This document shows positions 43,301 through 51,874 of a stretch of 64,000 nucleotides of DNA, one piece after another. The DNA is taken from the NCBI RefSeq assembly GCF_900156785.1, contig NZ_FTOP01000003.1:62001-126000 (forward strand). Direction: 5' to 3'. Position 1 is the stretch's first letter. Every line of letters begins with the position of its first letter. The translations under genes and the position numbers were made by a program. The notes beneath the pieces were generated by a model. That model saw only the letters and a program-made list of their open reading frames with translations. It did no database searches and was not told the origin of the DNA. This stretch comes from Belliella pelovolcani. GTDB lineage: Bacteria; Bacteroidota; Bacteroidia; Cytophagales; Cyclobacteriaceae.

Positions 43301-44250
43301 TGGAATTAACTTCCAGCTACTTCAAGAAGTTTTGGCTCAAAGGACATTACAGAAGTTCTCAGCGACCATTGATAGATTTTTCCAATCAGCATTTTTATCA
43401 AAATAAATTAGAGATGCTTGTGGATAGAACATTGCTCAATCAAGGCGTAAATCCATTTGACTTAGTGAAAGTTGATGGGGTTTGGGAGAAACAACAAAAT
43501 GTCATAGAGGCATCAGAAGTCATACATCAAATCAAGGAAATTCAGCAAAAATATCCCGATTGGTCTATCGGAGTAATTACATTCAATTATTTTCAGATGG
43601 AGCTAATCCAAGAGCTAATTGAGCAGGATGTAATAGTCAATCAGGAAATGGTCGCTGTGAAAAACATTGAAAATGTCCAAGGAGATGAATTTGACTGGGT
43701 AATTTTCTCCATCGGTTATGCCAAAAACAAAACCGGTAAGCTGATTGCTAATTTTGGAATGCTGTCAAAGCGTGGAGGGGTCAATCGATTGAATGTCGCA
43801 ATCACAAGGGCTAGGAAAAGAGTGACTTTGGTGACAAGTTTATCTTCACGGGATTTTAAGAAGGAACAGTTAGAAAATCATGGGATAAAGCTGCTAAGAG
43901 ATTATCTCCTTTTTGTAGAAAATCAAGTTCAGGGAAAGATTGAACGAGAAGAATTCCCATCACCGAATGGCTTTATTGATAGTTGGTCGCTTAAAAAGCG
44001 CTTGAAATCAGTCAATGAGGAGCATGAACTCCATCTTTTTCCAGAATCATCTTGGATGGACCTTGCCGTTAGATGTAAGGAAGAAGGATTCCTTGAGGCG
44101 ATTTTGACAGATGATCAAAGGTTGTATGATTCTTCCGGTGCAAAAGAGGCATTTGTCTACCATCCATTGCAACTTAGAGCCAAAAACTGGCCATTTCATT
44201 TTTATTTTAGTAGACAATATTGGATGGGCAAGGAGCTTTTTGAAAAATAA
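40309..44250 (+). CDS. Large SF1 DNA/RNA helicase-like ATPase
   Basis: This 1313-aa protein has an N-terminal region like the DUF4011-type helicases (LNRLTDLSSRNRSLYLPKL). Walker A is EGPPGTGKSQ (about 308-317), Walker B DLVIFDEASQ (about 939-948), then VIAGDSQQLQP (966-976), LKGHYRSSQRPLIDF and the C-terminal GVNRLNVAITRARKRV. This places it with Upf1/Dna2-like superfamily 1B proteins. The 600-residue insert between motifs I and II is mostly alpha-helical or coiled coil. A defence or repair role is possible for this class, but the neighbours give no support. Single copy and intact. Confidence 0.88.
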   Translation: MLKETFQIYLNRLTDLSSRNRSLYLPKLHISQMMDLKTLDFFNHHPAFDYIKMMIEGKKSFPLIPISDPRDQHVNKASKDLNRIIHQVQLTEEETGEKSLYLAYPFVEGKLLNGQVVRCPLIFFPIKLTKEHGSWMIQKDQEDQAVFNKTFLLAYERAYGKAPIGEDDLVLEGYPDDAKAFRTALYEVLKDNFSINFNQQLYEDKLEIFPDSAKSVDEANLKTGELKLMPYAVLGQFSQKTSFLMEDYSELLKQNEYNNLEALFSTYFAPEDDIQIPREDQLYHVFPLDASQEEVVKAVRAGNSCVVEGPPGTGKSQLISNLAVDYIARGKKVLVVSQKRAALDVVFRRLEEKGFGSFLALVHDFRADRKSLFEKIKAQIESVEQYQDLNRSINAIQLEREFTQLSRTIEMHLEYLDEFKKSLFNTEECGIPIKQLYMTSRLGEETLDLTQYYKKFHWDRIGEFLRNFKSYEVYYRKYQHAKSFWLHRVDFSGFGSAAAQRIKETLAEIDDLKTRFNKAFGDITGFDSTYLFSLYDQREKIQILKHFLHREDSQKAFDQIKDVPIESFDLLWLENKVDTVKTLLSQEGVVWTVPDGQIQEHLSLALDYTQSKTSVFGKINLFFNHKKFGSLKNLLEAEGLNATPHDLDLLIKKLENRLNLNHQYTLLDGKPWLNMPAKPFNFVVFNHFTSSLLEAIKARFTLEEFDGIIDLIEDQIPTAKTLLSLVEQLESFTEEIESKLKTWSIYLSKIQIQHLISHAPGESFLEQKEQIPFVFDELLAFDTLRAKLPSEDKVVMEKLLDDFPEEDFEQLSYHFLVALSNAWIDHIESKYPVLKEIITPKFQFVQEELLQAIEDKWKISQYISELRVREQTFKNLEYNRLNNLVTYKELLHQVSKKRRLWPLKKLIASFEEELFKLIPCWLASPETVSALFPMKQEFDLVIFDEASQCYVEKGVPTMLRAKQVVIAGDSQQLQPYDLYQIKLETDEEGLEVETESLLELTSSYFKKFWLKGHYRSSQRPLIDFSNQHFYQNKLEMLVDRTLLNQGVNPFDLVKVDGVWEKQQNVIEASEVIHQIKEIQQKYPDWSIGVITFNYFQMELIQELIEQDVIVNQEMVAVKNIENVQGDEFDWVIFSIGYAKNKTGKLIANFGMLSKRGGVNRLNVAITRARKRVTLVTSLSSRDFKKEQLENHGIKLLRDYLLFVENQVQGKIEREEFPSPNGFIDSWSLKKRLKSVNEEHELHLFPESSWMDLAVRCKEEGFLEAILTDDQRLYDSSGAKEAFVYHPLQLRAKNWPFHFYFSRQYWMGKELFEK

Positions 44251-44265
44251 AAAGTCATCAGAATT

Positions 44266-44721
44266 TTATTTCTTGACTTGCTTGAAGCCTATGGCCTCTA
44301 TGCCTTCAAGATCATCCACACGCATATATTGTACAAACTCAATCTTATGGTATTGGTCATGACTTTCGATTGGTAATGTGTCCATTCTTGTAAAAGTACT
44401 TCCAAAGCCCTTTCCAGTTGGTTTCCCTTCTTTGCTGTCAAAAAGCCTGATATTTAACAGTTGACTCTCTAAGGTATTGCCAGCACTGTCAGAAAGGAAA
44501 TATTTGAAATATAGATTGCGATAGGCATAATCTGTATTGTACTTCACAGCGATCAATCCTATTGTATTTTCTTGGGGATTTAAATCAAAACTAACCGTAT
44601 CATTGATGTTCCAGCTTTGTTTTTCCATACCTTGGTACGCTTCAAATACCCTATCACCGCTACATGCTTGTAGTAGTGATAGGGTAATTGTTAAACAAAA
44701 GCCATAGAAAAATCTAGTCAT
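44266..44721 (-). CDS. gldH: Gliding motility lipoprotein GldH
   Basis: The product is 151 aa from ATG 44721 (MTRFFYGFCLTITLSLLQAC, lipobox Cys20). The family blocks VFEAYQGMEKQSWNINDTVSFDL, quoted here as positions 24-46, and DQYHKIEFVQYMRVDDLEGI identify GldH, needed for gliding and type IX secretion in several Bacteroidota. The frame stays open to 45102, but the upstream part is an out-of-frame reading of the lysine-rich ricT tail. The start overlaps ricT by 8 nt, the usual ricT-gldH pairing. Confidence 0.9.
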   Translation of the reverse strand: MTRFFYGFCLTITLSLLQACSGDRVFEAYQGMEKQSWNINDTVSFDLNPQENTIGLIAVKYNTDYAYRNLYFKYFLSDSAGNTLESQLLNIRLFDSKEGKPTGKGFGSTFTRMDTLPIESHDQYHKIEFVQYMRVDDLEGIEAIGFKQVKK

Positions 44722-46171
44722 TTTGATTGCCATTATTTTGATCTCCCTTTGGACCACCTTTTCTAGGTGGAAATCTTCTTTTTCCTCCATTACTTCGGTT
44801 TTCCCTTGGGTTGGTATTATTGTTTCCTTCAGGTTTTGAAGCTTGATTAGCTTGAGGCTTTGGCTTGTGTTCCGTAGGAGTATTGCCTTGAGTTTTGTTC
44901 TCAGGGTTTCTTCTATTAGGCTTATTTCTTCTGTTTCTATCTCTTTCTTTTCTGTTTTCACCAGAAGGTTTTTGGTCTTTTCCCTCTTGAGATTGAGTAT
45001 TTTCTCTTTTAAGAGGTCTGTTTTGTCCTGCTTGATTTTCCGGCGTTCCCAGTTCTCTATTTCTTGGTTTTTTCTTTTTCTTCTTCTTTTTAGAAGTAGC
45101 AAATTTTTTATCTAGAGCCTCCAATTCCATCGTAGCTTTAGATGCCTTATCTTCTACATCTTTAGCATTATTATTTTGGAGGTCAAAAGGCTTCACATCT
45201 TTTGCATTGAGCTCTTGGATTTCTTTTACTCTTTCACAAGTGATGGAGTGCCAGTTATTTTCATTGTTGTAACTGAACCACATCAGTTTTCTGAAAATAT
45301 CCGTCTTTTGTAATTTGGCTTGGCCAGCTTCTGTCAGCAACGGCCTGTCTACATTAGGGATATCTTCCAATGCGGACATATAAGTGTCTAGTTCATAATT
45401 TAAACAGCACTTCAATCGACCACATTGACCAGATAGTTTGGTAGGGTTGAGGGAGAGGTTTTGGTATCTCGCAGCAGAAGTACTTACGCTTTTGAAGTCA
45501 TGAATCCATGTCGAGCAGCATAATTCCCTACCGCATATCCCAATGCCACCTAGTCTTCCTGCTTCTTGTCGGAGGCTTATTTGGCGCATTTCTACCCTGA
45601 TTTTGAATTCAGAGGCAAGTAGTTTTATCAATTCTCTAAAATCCACTCGGTCTTCAGCAGAATAGTAAAAAGTAGCTTTGGAATTATCAGCTTGGAATTC
45701 CACATCTGATAATTTCATGTCTAGTTTCAACTCGTCTATAATCTGCTTGGTGCGATAGATGGTCGGAACTTCACGGTTTTTGGATTCCTCCCATTTTTCG
45801 ATATCCTTTTGATTGGCTATGCGATATATTCTCAGGATGTTGTCATCATCCCTGATCTTTCTTTTTTGCATTTGAAGCCTAACCAATTCACCTTGCAATG
45901 AAACCCAGCCAATATGATGACCATTGGGAACATCTACTACGACGGGATCTCCTGTAGTGAGTGAAAGGTGATCTACGTTTCTATAGTATTCTTTTCTGCC
46001 ACCTTTGAATTTTACTTCAACGATGTCAAATTTATCTACTACTGGTATTCCCATGTGGGAGAGCCAGTCAAAAGCATTCATTTTATTACAATCGCTCGTG
46101 CCGCAGGTGCCATTGTTTTGACATCCTCCGCTTCCACCTGTGGTGGTTGAGCAGCTACTACATCCAGCCAT
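44714..46171 (-). CDS. ricT: RicT/YaaT-like PSP1-domain protein with long basic tail
   Basis: This 485-aa protein has an N-terminal cysteine cluster (Cys4, Cys7, Cys17, Cys23, Cys28), then the PSP1 core with RKEYYRNVDHLSLTTGD, VQMQKRKI-like segments, GGIGICGRELCCSTWI and LSGQCGRLKCCLNYEL. The RicT complex of Bacillus carries Fe-S clusters and affects RNA processing. From about residue 365 the protein is a Lys/Asn/Pro-rich low-complexity tail (KKKKKKKPRNRELG onwards), usual for Bacteroidota members. It overlaps gldH. Confidence 0.9.
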   Translation of the reverse strand: MAGCSSCSTTTGGSGGCQNNGTCGTSDCNKMNAFDWLSHMGIPVVDKFDIVEVKFKGGRKEYYRNVDHLSLTTGDPVVVDVPNGHHIGWVSLQGELVRLQMQKRKIRDDDNILRIYRIANQKDIEKWEESKNREVPTIYRTKQIIDELKLDMKLSDVEFQADNSKATFYYSAEDRVDFRELIKLLASEFKIRVEMRQISLRQEAGRLGGIGICGRELCCSTWIHDFKSVSTSAARYQNLSLNPTKLSGQCGRLKCCLNYELDTYMSALEDIPNVDRPLLTEAGQAKLQKTDIFRKLMWFSYNNENNWHSITCERVKEIQELNAKDVKPFDLQNNNAKDVEDKASKATMELEALDKKFATSKKKKKKKKPRNRELGTPENQAGQNRPLKRENTQSQEGKDQKPSGENRKERDRNRRNKPNRRNPENKTQGNTPTEHKPKPQANQASKPEGNNNTNPRENRSNGGKRRFPPRKGGPKGDQNNGNQND

Positions 46172-46215
46172 AATTCTTTATATCTAGGGAGCCATTGCTC
46201 CTCCTTAGTTTGGGT

Positions 46216-47514
46216 TTACTTCTGTAATCTCAAAATATCCTGACCTATATCTTTTCTGAAATATAAGTCATCCCAGCAAATACCCGATACGGTTTCATAA
46301 GCATTTGCTAGGGCCTCTTGGACATTATGCCCGATTCCCGTGATAGCCATGACACGACCACCGTTGGTTAGTACTTCATTTTTTTCATTCAACTTGGTTC
46401 CTGCATGAAAGATGAGTGCAGTGTTGTCTTTACCTAAATGCTCCAATCCAGAGATATTGTCCCCTTTACGATAGTCACCCGGATAGCCACCTGCTACCAT
46501 CACAATAGTAGTGCTGGTAAAACTTTCTAGCTCAATCTTATACTGATCAAGCTGTCTGGTTCCCATGGCATGCAATAAATCTACGAAATCACTTTTGATT
46601 CTCGGTAATACTGCTTGGGTTTCAGGATCACCCATACGCACATTATACTCTATGACATAGGGATCCCCACCAATATTCATCAATCCAATGAAAAGGAATC
46701 CAGTATATCGGATGTTCTCTTTTTGTAAGCCTTTGACAGTAGGGATGACAACTCTTTCTTCTACTTTACGCATAAAAGCTGCGTCAGCAAATGGAACTGG
46801 ACTTACTGCTCCCATCCCACCGGTGTTCAGGCCTGTATCTGCCTCACCGATTCTTTTGTAATCTTTGGCTTCGGGTAGGATTTTATAACTTTTCCCATCA
46901 GTGGCTACAAACACCGACAGCTCAATACCGTCGAGAAATTGCTCTATAACCACTTTTGAAGAGGCTTCTCCAAATTTGCTCTCAAGAAGCATTTCTTTCA
47001 ATGAATCTTTGGCTTCATGATGGCTTTGACAAATCAAAACACCTTTTCCTGCAGCAAGTCCATCTGCTTTGAGTACGATAGGAGTTTTTTGCTGGTCGAT
47101 GAAAGCTATGCCCTCTTCTATATTTTCTTTAGTAAATGTCTCTGATGCGGCAGTAGGAATCTGGTGGCGGTCCATAAACTGCTTGGAGTAGTCTTTAGAA
47201 CCTTCCATTCTAGCACCTTCTTTACTTGGTCCAATAACTGGAATATTCGCTGTCTGAGGATTGGCTTCGAAATAGTCTACAATACCTCTTACAAGGGGCT
47301 CTTCTGGCCCTACTACCACCATTTCGATTTTATTAGCTAAAACGAAGTCGGTGATTTGAGCGAAATCAGTAATGGATAAATTGACATTTTCAGCAAGCTG
47401 TGCAGTCCCGGCATTTCCCGGAGCTACAAAAAGTTTTGTGCAGTTTTGACTGTTTACAATCTTCCAAGCGAAGGCATGTTCTCTTCCTCCACTTCCTAAT
47501 AATAATATATTCAT
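46216..47514 (-). CDS. purD: Phosphoribosylamine-glycine ligase
   Basis: This 432-aa ATP-grasp enzyme catalyses the second step of purine synthesis. Motifs are MNILLLGSGGREHAFAWKI, FVAPGNAGTA, VVVGPEEPLVRGIVDYF, VLKADGLAAGKGVLIC, FLDGIELSVFVATDG, GGMGAVSPVPF and EYNVRMGDPETQAVLPR. Length is normal. It is followed by ricT-gldH on the same strand after 44 nt and preceded by recQ after 15 nt. Confidence 0.97.
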   Translation of the reverse strand: MNILLLGSGGREHAFAWKIVNSQNCTKLFVAPGNAGTAQLAENVNLSITDFAQITDFVLANKIEMVVVGPEEPLVRGIVDYFEANPQTANIPVIGPSKEGARMEGSKDYSKQFMDRHQIPTAASETFTKENIEEGIAFIDQQKTPIVLKADGLAAGKGVLICQSHHEAKDSLKEMLLESKFGEASSKVVIEQFLDGIELSVFVATDGKSYKILPEAKDYKRIGEADTGLNTGGMGAVSPVPFADAAFMRKVEERVVIPTVKGLQKENIRYTGFLFIGLMNIGGDPYVIEYNVRMGDPETQAVLPRIKSDFVDLLHAMGTRQLDQYKIELESFTSTTIVMVAGGYPGDYRKGDNISGLEHLGKDNTALIFHAGTKLNEKNEVLTNGGRVMAITGIGHNVQEALANAYETVSGICWDDLYFRKDIGQDILRLQK

Positions 47515-47529
47515 GGAATGAAATACGGT

Positions 47530-49707
47530 TTAATTGGCGTGCTCTGAAATGAATTTGACTCTGTAGACTCTGATTTCTTCTTCAGCAAAATCTTCGTCTT
47601 CCAATTCACTCAATGCTGCCTTGATATTGTCTGTTTCGGCACTCATGAAGTAATCATGGAGAATGTCCTCTCTTTCCTCATCCATGATGTTTTCAATATA
47701 ATAGTTGATATTCAGCTTCGTGCCACTGTAAATGATCTGCTCTATCTCTTGGAGCAATTCACTCATGGACAGGTTCAGATTTTCGGCAATTTCGTCTAAA
47801 TCTATTTTCCTATCTACTTGCTGAATAATTGATATTTTGACTTTGGAACGGCTTCCTGCAGTCTTGACGACCACATCGGCAGCAGTCATGATGTCATTTT
47901 CTTCTACATAAGTAGCAATCAACTTCAAGAAGGAAGCTCCAAATTTAGCTACTTTTCCCATTCCCACCCCATTTATTTGAGCCAATTCCTCACGGGTGGT
48001 TGGGTATACAGTTGCCATTTCTTCTAGAGAAGGATCTTGGAAAATTACATAAGGAGGTAGACCTTTGGATTTTGCGACCTTTTTCCGTTCTGCCTTGAGA
48101 AGCTCAAAAAGATTTTCATCATATGATTTTCCATTTGCTGACAAGACCTCTGGGGCTTCATCGATCATCATTTGTTCAAAATCATGATCTTTACTCATCT
48201 GTATGCTGTAGGGCTCTTTTAGGAAATTGAGACCTTTCTCTGTAATCTTAATTACGCCATAATTTTCGATGTCTTTTTCTAAGAAATCATTGATCATAGC
48301 CTGTCTGATCACCGTTTTCCAAAGTCTTTCGTCATCATCTTTGCCAATGCCAAATAAGGCTAGCTTATCATGGCTATAGCTGACCATGTAATCGTTTTGC
48401 TCACCACGGATCACATTGACGATATGGTCGATATTGAATCTATTATTAGTTTCTTTGACTGCTTGTATAGCTGTGACCAAATAATCCTTTCCGTCGAATT
48501 TTTCCTTTGGATGCTTACAGTTGTCACAAAAGCCGCAGTCTTTTTCCATGTACTCTCCAAAATAATGGAGGATGGTTTTTCTTCTACAAACAGAACTTTC
48601 TGCATAGGCTGCCATTTCCTGAAGCAAGACCTTGGCATTTTCTCTTTCTGTGACAGGCTTATCTTTGTTGAATTTATCAAGCTTGATGATATCATCATAC
48701 CTGTAGAACATCAGGCAGTGTCCTTCAAGACCATCCCTTCCGGCTCTACCTGTCTCTTGGTAGTAACCTTCTAGCGATTTTGGCACATCATAGTGAATGA
48801 CATACCGCACATCAGGCTTGTCGATTCCCATTCCAAAGGCAATGGTAGCGACAATGACATCCACTTCTTCGTTGAGGAAGTCATCTTGATTTTTGATTCT
48901 CACCGACTGATCTAGACCAGCATGATAAGGCGCTGCATTGATGCCATTGACTTGGAGTAAAGCGGCAATTTCCTCTACCTTTTTTCTACTTAGACAATAG
49001 ATGATTCCAGACTTCCCTTTTTGACCTTTGATATACTTGATGATTTGCTTTTTGGTCTCATTTTTTACTTTAGGACGAACTTCATAATAGAGGTTGGTTC
49101 TATTAAAAGAAGACTTATAAAGGTCAGCTTCCTCCATTTGGAGGTTGCGTTGTATATCCTGCTGTACTTTTGGTGTTGCAGTGGCTGTTAAGGCAATGAT
49201 GGGGAGTTTTTCCCCTATTTGGGCGATGATTGATTTGATTCTTCTGTATTCAGGTCTGAAGTCGTGTCCCCATTCGGAAATACAATGTGCTTCATCAATC
49301 GCTACAAAACTCAGGTTAGCCTCTTTGAGAAACTGCACATTTTCCTCTTTGGTCAAAGATTCAGGTGCTACATAGAGAAGTTTGGTTTTTCCTGCCAATA
49401 CTTCTTTTTTCACCTTATTGGTTTCAGATTTATTGAGTGTAGAATTGAGAAAATATGCATTGATTCCAAATGCATTGAGTTGATCCACCTGATTCTTCAT
49501 CAAGGCGATCAATGGGGAGATAACTACGGCTGTCCCATCTTTGATCACAGCTGGAAGCTGATAGCAAAGTGACTTACCTGCTCCTGTAGGCATGATGACG
49601 AAGGTGTTGCTACCTCCAAGTATGTTGTCTACGATGGCCTCTTGGTTTCCGCGAAATTGGCTAAAACCAAATATCTGTTTGAGATTGTCTTTTACTTTCT
49701 GATCCAC
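47530..49707 (-). CDS. recQ: ATP-dependent DNA helicase RecQ
   Basis: This 725-aa helicase has Walker A MPTGAGKS (39-46), DEAH (138-141), GRAGRDG, the zinc-binding CRRKTILHYFGEY and CGFCDNCKHP, an RQC winged helix, and an HRDC domain (LPPYVIFQDPSLEEMA). A C-terminal helical region with SELLQEIEQIIYSGTKLNI follows, usual for Bacteroidota RecQ. It unwinds recombination and replication intermediates. A divergent gap with kdsD carries a -7 box facing the other way. Confidence 0.96.
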   Translation of the reverse strand: MDQKVKDNLKQIFGFSQFRGNQEAIVDNILGGSNTFVIMPTGAGKSLCYQLPAVIKDGTAVVISPLIALMKNQVDQLNAFGINAYFLNSTLNKSETNKVKKEVLAGKTKLLYVAPESLTKEENVQFLKEANLSFVAIDEAHCISEWGHDFRPEYRRIKSIIAQIGEKLPIIALTATATPKVQQDIQRNLQMEEADLYKSSFNRTNLYYEVRPKVKNETKKQIIKYIKGQKGKSGIIYCLSRKKVEEIAALLQVNGINAAPYHAGLDQSVRIKNQDDFLNEEVDVIVATIAFGMGIDKPDVRYVIHYDVPKSLEGYYQETGRAGRDGLEGHCLMFYRYDDIIKLDKFNKDKPVTERENAKVLLQEMAAYAESSVCRRKTILHYFGEYMEKDCGFCDNCKHPKEKFDGKDYLVTAIQAVKETNNRFNIDHIVNVIRGEQNDYMVSYSHDKLALFGIGKDDDERLWKTVIRQAMINDFLEKDIENYGVIKITEKGLNFLKEPYSIQMSKDHDFEQMMIDEAPEVLSANGKSYDENLFELLKAERKKVAKSKGLPPYVIFQDPSLEEMATVYPTTREELAQINGVGMGKVAKFGASFLKLIATYVEENDIMTAADVVVKTAGSRSKVKISIIQQVDRKIDLDEIAENLNLSMSELLQEIEQIIYSGTKLNINYYIENIMDEEREDILHDYFMSAETDNIKAALSELEDEDFAEEEIRVYRVKFISEHAN

Positions 49708-49769
49708 TTCACGTGCATGTTTTAATGTCCCGCTTTAGGGCTTTCATTAAACTTTAAGGATTTCTTTTT

Positions 49770-49777
49770 TACCTTTG
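49770..49777 (+). promoter_or_regulatory. -7 promoter box for the kdsD-manC operon
   Basis: TACCTTTG fits the Bacteroidota -7 consensus and lies 31 nt before the TTG start at 49808. No convincing -33 box was found. Confidence 0.5.
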
Positions 49778-49807
49778 ATACAAATTTAATGATTAAGCCC
49801 GTCAAAA

Positions 49808-50776
49808 TTGAAATTAGCAAAAAATATTAAATCAAGCGCTATACAGGTCCTTCAAAAGGAGGCTGATGCTGTACAAAATCTAATAAATTACATCGACGAG
49901 GATTTTGTTACTTGTGTGGAGGCGATTTTGGCTTCTCCAGGTAGAGTGGTTATTACTGGAATCGGTAAAAGCGCCATCGTTGCAAATAAGATAGTGGCTA
50001 CGCTCAACTCTACTGGGACACCAGCACTTTTTATGCACGCAGCAGATGCCATCCATGGTGATCTGGGTATGATCCAAAAAGATGATTTTGTCATTTGCAT
50101 ATCAAAAAGTGGTAATACTCCTGAAATCAAGGTTTTGGTACCACTTCTAAAAAGACTGGGTTCCAAATTGATTGCTTTAGTGAGCAATACCAAGAGCTAC
50201 CTGGCAGAACATGCAGATTATGTGCTGAATGCCACTATAGCTGAGGAAGCTTGTCCAAATAATCTGGCACCTACGACAAGTACTACTGTACACATGGCTT
50301 TGGGTGATGCTTTGGCTGTTTGCTTATTAGAAGCTAGGGGCTTTTCATCAGAGGATTTTGCTAAGTATCATCCTGGTGGTGCACTGGGAAAGCAACTTTA
50401 CCTCACTGTGGCCGATGTAGTGCCCAAAAATCTAGTGCCAAAAGTTTCAGAAAGTGCACCTTTATCAGAAATAATCGTTGAGATCAGTAGCAAAAGGCTT
50501 GGAGCAACAGCGGTCGTGGATAACAACGATCAACTTTTAGGGATTATAACTGACGGGGATTTGAGAAGAATGCTACTTTCAGGAGCTGATATCAATCGAG
50601 TGAAAGCTTCGGAAATCATGACCAAAAATCCCAAATCAATAGCTCAAGCTGAATTTGCCATTAGAGCACTCAATCAGATGAAAGAACACAATATCACCCA
50701 ATTGGTAGCAATGGATGGGGATAAAATTGTAGGGTTCATTCATATTCATGATTTGATGAAAGAGGGAATAGTTTAA
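49808..50776 (+). CDS. kdsD: Arabinose-5-phosphate isomerase (KdsD/KpsF)
   Basis: This 322-aa protein has an SIS domain (about 35-165: GRVVITGIGKSAIVANKIVATLNSTG, quoted as 44-69; ISKSGNTPEI; TSTTVHMALGDALAV) and two CBS domains (about 205-322). It interconverts ribulose 5-phosphate and arabinose 5-phosphate for Kdo in lipopolysaccharide. The start codon is TTG at 49808, since an in-frame stop lies 16-18 nt upstream and the product then begins KLAKNIKSSAIQVLQ as expected. manC follows after 9 nt. Confidence 0.94.
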   Translation: MKLAKNIKSSAIQVLQKEADAVQNLINYIDEDFVTCVEAILASPGRVVITGIGKSAIVANKIVATLNSTGTPALFMHAADAIHGDLGMIQKDDFVICISKSGNTPEIKVLVPLLKRLGSKLIALVSNTKSYLAEHADYVLNATIAEEACPNNLAPTTSTTVHMALGDALAVCLLEARGFSSEDFAKYHPGGALGKQLYLTVADVVPKNLVPKVSESAPLSEIIVEISSKRLGATAVVDNNDQLLGIITDGDLRRMLLSGADINRVKASEIMTKNPKSIAQAEFAIRALNQMKEHNITQLVAMDGDKIVGFIHIHDLMKEGIV

Positions 50777-50785
50777 AAAATTAAA

Positions 50786-51859
50786 ATGCAAGACAAACCG
50801 TATATAGTAATTATGGCAGGGGGAATAGGTTCCCGATTCTGGCCGTATAGTAGACATGAAAAACCAAAGCAGTTTTTAGATATCCTAGGCACAGGAAGAA
50901 CGCTGCTTCAGATGACTTTTGATAGGTTTTTAAATATCACTGATGTGGATAGATTTTTTGTTGTCACGAATAAAAAATACGAACATTTGGTTAGGGAGCA
51001 GTTGCCCGAAATTCCAGAGACCCAGATTTTATCAGAACCGCTCCGGAGAAATACTGCAGCCTGTATCGCTTATGCAAGTTACAAGATAGCTAAAAAAGAC
51101 TCACAAGCCCAAGTCGTCGTTACCCCTGCTGATCATTTGATTCTCAAGGAATCCAATTTCATTCAAAAAATCAAGCAATCGCTTTCAGCTGCGGAAATAG
51201 AAAACCACCTTATCACTATTGGTATCAAGCCAAATCGTCCTGAAACTGGCTATGGCTATATCCAATACATCGTCAACGAGAAAGCAGAAGCGAAGAAAGT
51301 AAAGACATTTACCGAAAAGCCTAATGCCAAACTGGCGAAGACCTTTTTGGAAAGCGGAGATTTTGTTTGGAATTCGGGGATGTTTGCCTGGCATGTAAAA
51401 AGTATTATTCATGCATTTGAAAAATTCATGCCTGAGGTTGCAGAGATTTTTGAAGAAGGGAATACATACTATGATACCGAAAAAGAAGAGGCGTACATCA
51501 ACAAAGCTTACACATTGGTGAAAAACGTTTCCATTGATTATGGTATCATGGAAAAATCAGATCAAGTATATGTCATCCTAGGAGATTTTGGTTGGTCAGA
51601 TTTGGGTTCTTGGATGAGTTTGCATGAGCTGCAGCCTAAGGATAAAGGGAATAATGTAGTGGAGGCCAATGCGCTACTGTATGACACTGAAAATTCCTAT
51701 ATCAAAGTCAATTCAGATAAGCTTGTAGTGGTGCAAGGATTGAATAATTACTTGATCAATGAATCTGATAATGTCTTATTGATCTGTAAGCTTGATGCTG
51801 AAAAGAAGTTCAGGGAATTTGTCATTGATGCCAAATCAAAAGGGGAAGACTTTGTCTAG
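50786..51859 (+). CDS. manC: Mannose-1-phosphate guanylyltransferase
   Basis: This 357-aa nucleotidyltransferase has IVIMAGGIGSRFWPYSRHE, KPKQFLDILG, LSEPLRRNTAACIAYA, TPADHLI, TGYGYIQY, FTEKPN, WNSGMFAWH and SIDYGIMEKS. It makes GDP-mannose for surface polysaccharides. It lacks the C-terminal isomerase domain of bifunctional enzymes. Its last codons form one arm of a terminator hairpin shared with the convergent phosphatase gene. The symbol manC is functional shorthand. Confidence 0.93.
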   Translation: MQDKPYIVIMAGGIGSRFWPYSRHEKPKQFLDILGTGRTLLQMTFDRFLNITDVDRFFVVTNKKYEHLVREQLPEIPETQILSEPLRRNTAACIAYASYKIAKKDSQAQVVVTPADHLILKESNFIQKIKQSLSAAEIENHLITIGIKPNRPETGYGYIQYIVNEKAEAKKVKTFTEKPNAKLAKTFLESGDFVWNSGMFAWHVKSIIHAFEKFMPEVAEIFEEGNTYYDTEKEEAYINKAYTLVKNVSIDYGIMEKSDQVYVILGDFGWSDLGSWMSLHELQPKDKGNNVVEANALLYDTENSYIKVNSDKLVVVQGLNNYLINESDNVLLICKLDAEKKFREFVIDAKSKGEDFV

Positions 51860-51868
51860 TCTTCCCCT
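51841..51868. terminator. Bidirectional terminator overlapping the manC stop
   Basis: AGGGGAAGACT (51841-51851) and AGTCTTCCCCT (51858-51868) form an 11-bp perfect stem that includes the manC stop codon. It lies 6 nt from the end of the convergent phosphatase gene; A/T runs on both flanks. Confidence 0.8.
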
Positions 51869-51874
51869 ATTTAA

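Noticed and set aside
40309-44250. Helicase as part of a defence island
   Set aside because: It is flanked by an SDR gene and ricT-gldH; no nuclease, methylase or other defence gene is coupled to it.
44722-45102. Lysine-rich N-terminal extension of gldH
   Set aside because: It is an out-of-frame reading of the low-complexity tail of ricT; the lipoprotein signal at 44721 gives the true start.
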